From Streptococcus oralis (GTDB lineage Bacteria; Bacillota; Bacilli; Lactobacillales; Streptococcaceae): a DNA stretch of 5,162 nucleotides. The translations under genes and the position numbers were made by a program. The notes below the pieces were generated by a model that was given only the letters and a program-made list of their open reading frames with translations, made no database searches and was not told where the DNA came from. Positions 4,998 to 5,162 of this stretch are shown here, piece after piece. The stretch is from assembly GCA_905370255.1 (NCBI GenBank), contig CAJPKC010000115.1, positions 1 through 5,162 on the forward strand. The letters are read 5' to 3'. Every line of letters starts with the position of its first letter. Positions within the stretch are counted from its first letter, which is position 1.

Positions 4998-5162
4998 CTA
5001 CAAATTTCTAATTTCTTGAACTATTTTAATCTTGCTTTAATTTTTAATTTTTATTTTATTTGAAACTTTAATTTGTTATGTTTCAAATACAGCACTTTTA
5101 TAAATTTACAATCTCTTTTCATGTATCAATTTATGTTCTTTGCTGTTCATATAATCTTTATG
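4998..5162. other. AT-rich upstream region, cut by window end
   Basis: Apart from the inverted repeat at 5057-5089, this stretch holds no gene or clear promoter on either strand. TTGATA and TTTATAA-like sequences on the minus strand, near 5127-5132 and 5096-5104, are spaced too far apart for a standard promoter. Any gene further upstream of the methyltransferase lies outside the window. Confidence 0.5.
5057..5089. repeat. Perfect inverted repeat upstream of the methyltransferase
   Basis: TATTTGAAAC (5057-5066) and GTTTCAAATA (5080-5089) are perfect 10-bp arms around a 13-nt AT-rich centre. It lies about 130-165 nt upstream of the methyltransferase start codon, within the stretch where its promoter should be. 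It could be an operator or an RNA hairpin. The surroundings are very AT-rich, but the GAAAC/GTTTC core makes chance less likely. No convincing -35/-10 pair was found in 4926-5162. Confidence 0.45.

Noticed and set aside
1..5162. CRISPR array, insertion sequence or integrase
   Set aside because: No spaced direct repeats, transposase or recombinase motifs were found on either strand; mobility is suggested only by composition and gene content.

Overview
The window reads as a Streptococcus chromosomal locus (a related Bacillota host cannot be excluded) with an acquired AT-rich accessory segment behind a conserved tRNA-modification operon. The genus call rests on the mnmL-mnmM pair, strong AGGAGG-type ribosome binding sites, and overlapping or abutting genes. 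By eye, positions 1-1070 are close to half G+C. From about 1140 onward, apart from a mixed stretch near 3840-4000, the DNA is much richer in A+T. That is an abrupt change in composition within one short locus.

Region by region: (i) 2-523 is the C-terminal part of a YtqA/MnmL-type radical SAM protein that starts before the window. It overlaps by 7 nt the complete mnmM (ytqB) methyltransferase gene at 517-1068. A clear intrinsic terminator at 1074-1135 closes this operon. (ii) 1198-1266 holds a 13-nt inverted repeat directly in front of a TTGACA element. It leads into a tight three-gene operon: a TetR/AcrR-type regulator (1308-1904), an ABC ATPase (1904-2857) and an ABC-2 type permease with six predicted membrane segments (2844-3620). 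(iii) 3621-4160 has no intact gene. It holds hairpins, short disconnected open frames that may be coding relics, and a strong hairpin at 4032-4065 placed to terminate leftward transcription. (iv) 4161-4925, on the minus strand, is a complete class I SAM-dependent methyltransferase of unknown substrate. It is preceded by an AT-rich leader with a start-stop micro-ORF and a perfect 10-bp inverted repeat.

How the genes fit together: MnmL and MnmM act on the wobble uridine of tRNA (conversion to mnm5s2U), a housekeeping function. The TetR-ABC operon looks like a self-regulated export system, in which the TetR protein probably binds the inverted repeat ahead of its own promoter and is released by a ligand that the transporter exports. 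The minus-strand methyltransferase is transcribed convergently with the ABC operon and is probably a separate cargo gene. From memory, near-identical proteins sit beside aminoglycoside resistance genes in Gram-positive mobile elements, but the window ends before any such neighbour could be seen. No integrase, transposase, CRISPR array, tRNA or rRNA is visible. I see no clearly new system. The points most worth checking are the accessory insertion, the operator-like repeat, the gene-free relic region and the methyltransferase leader.
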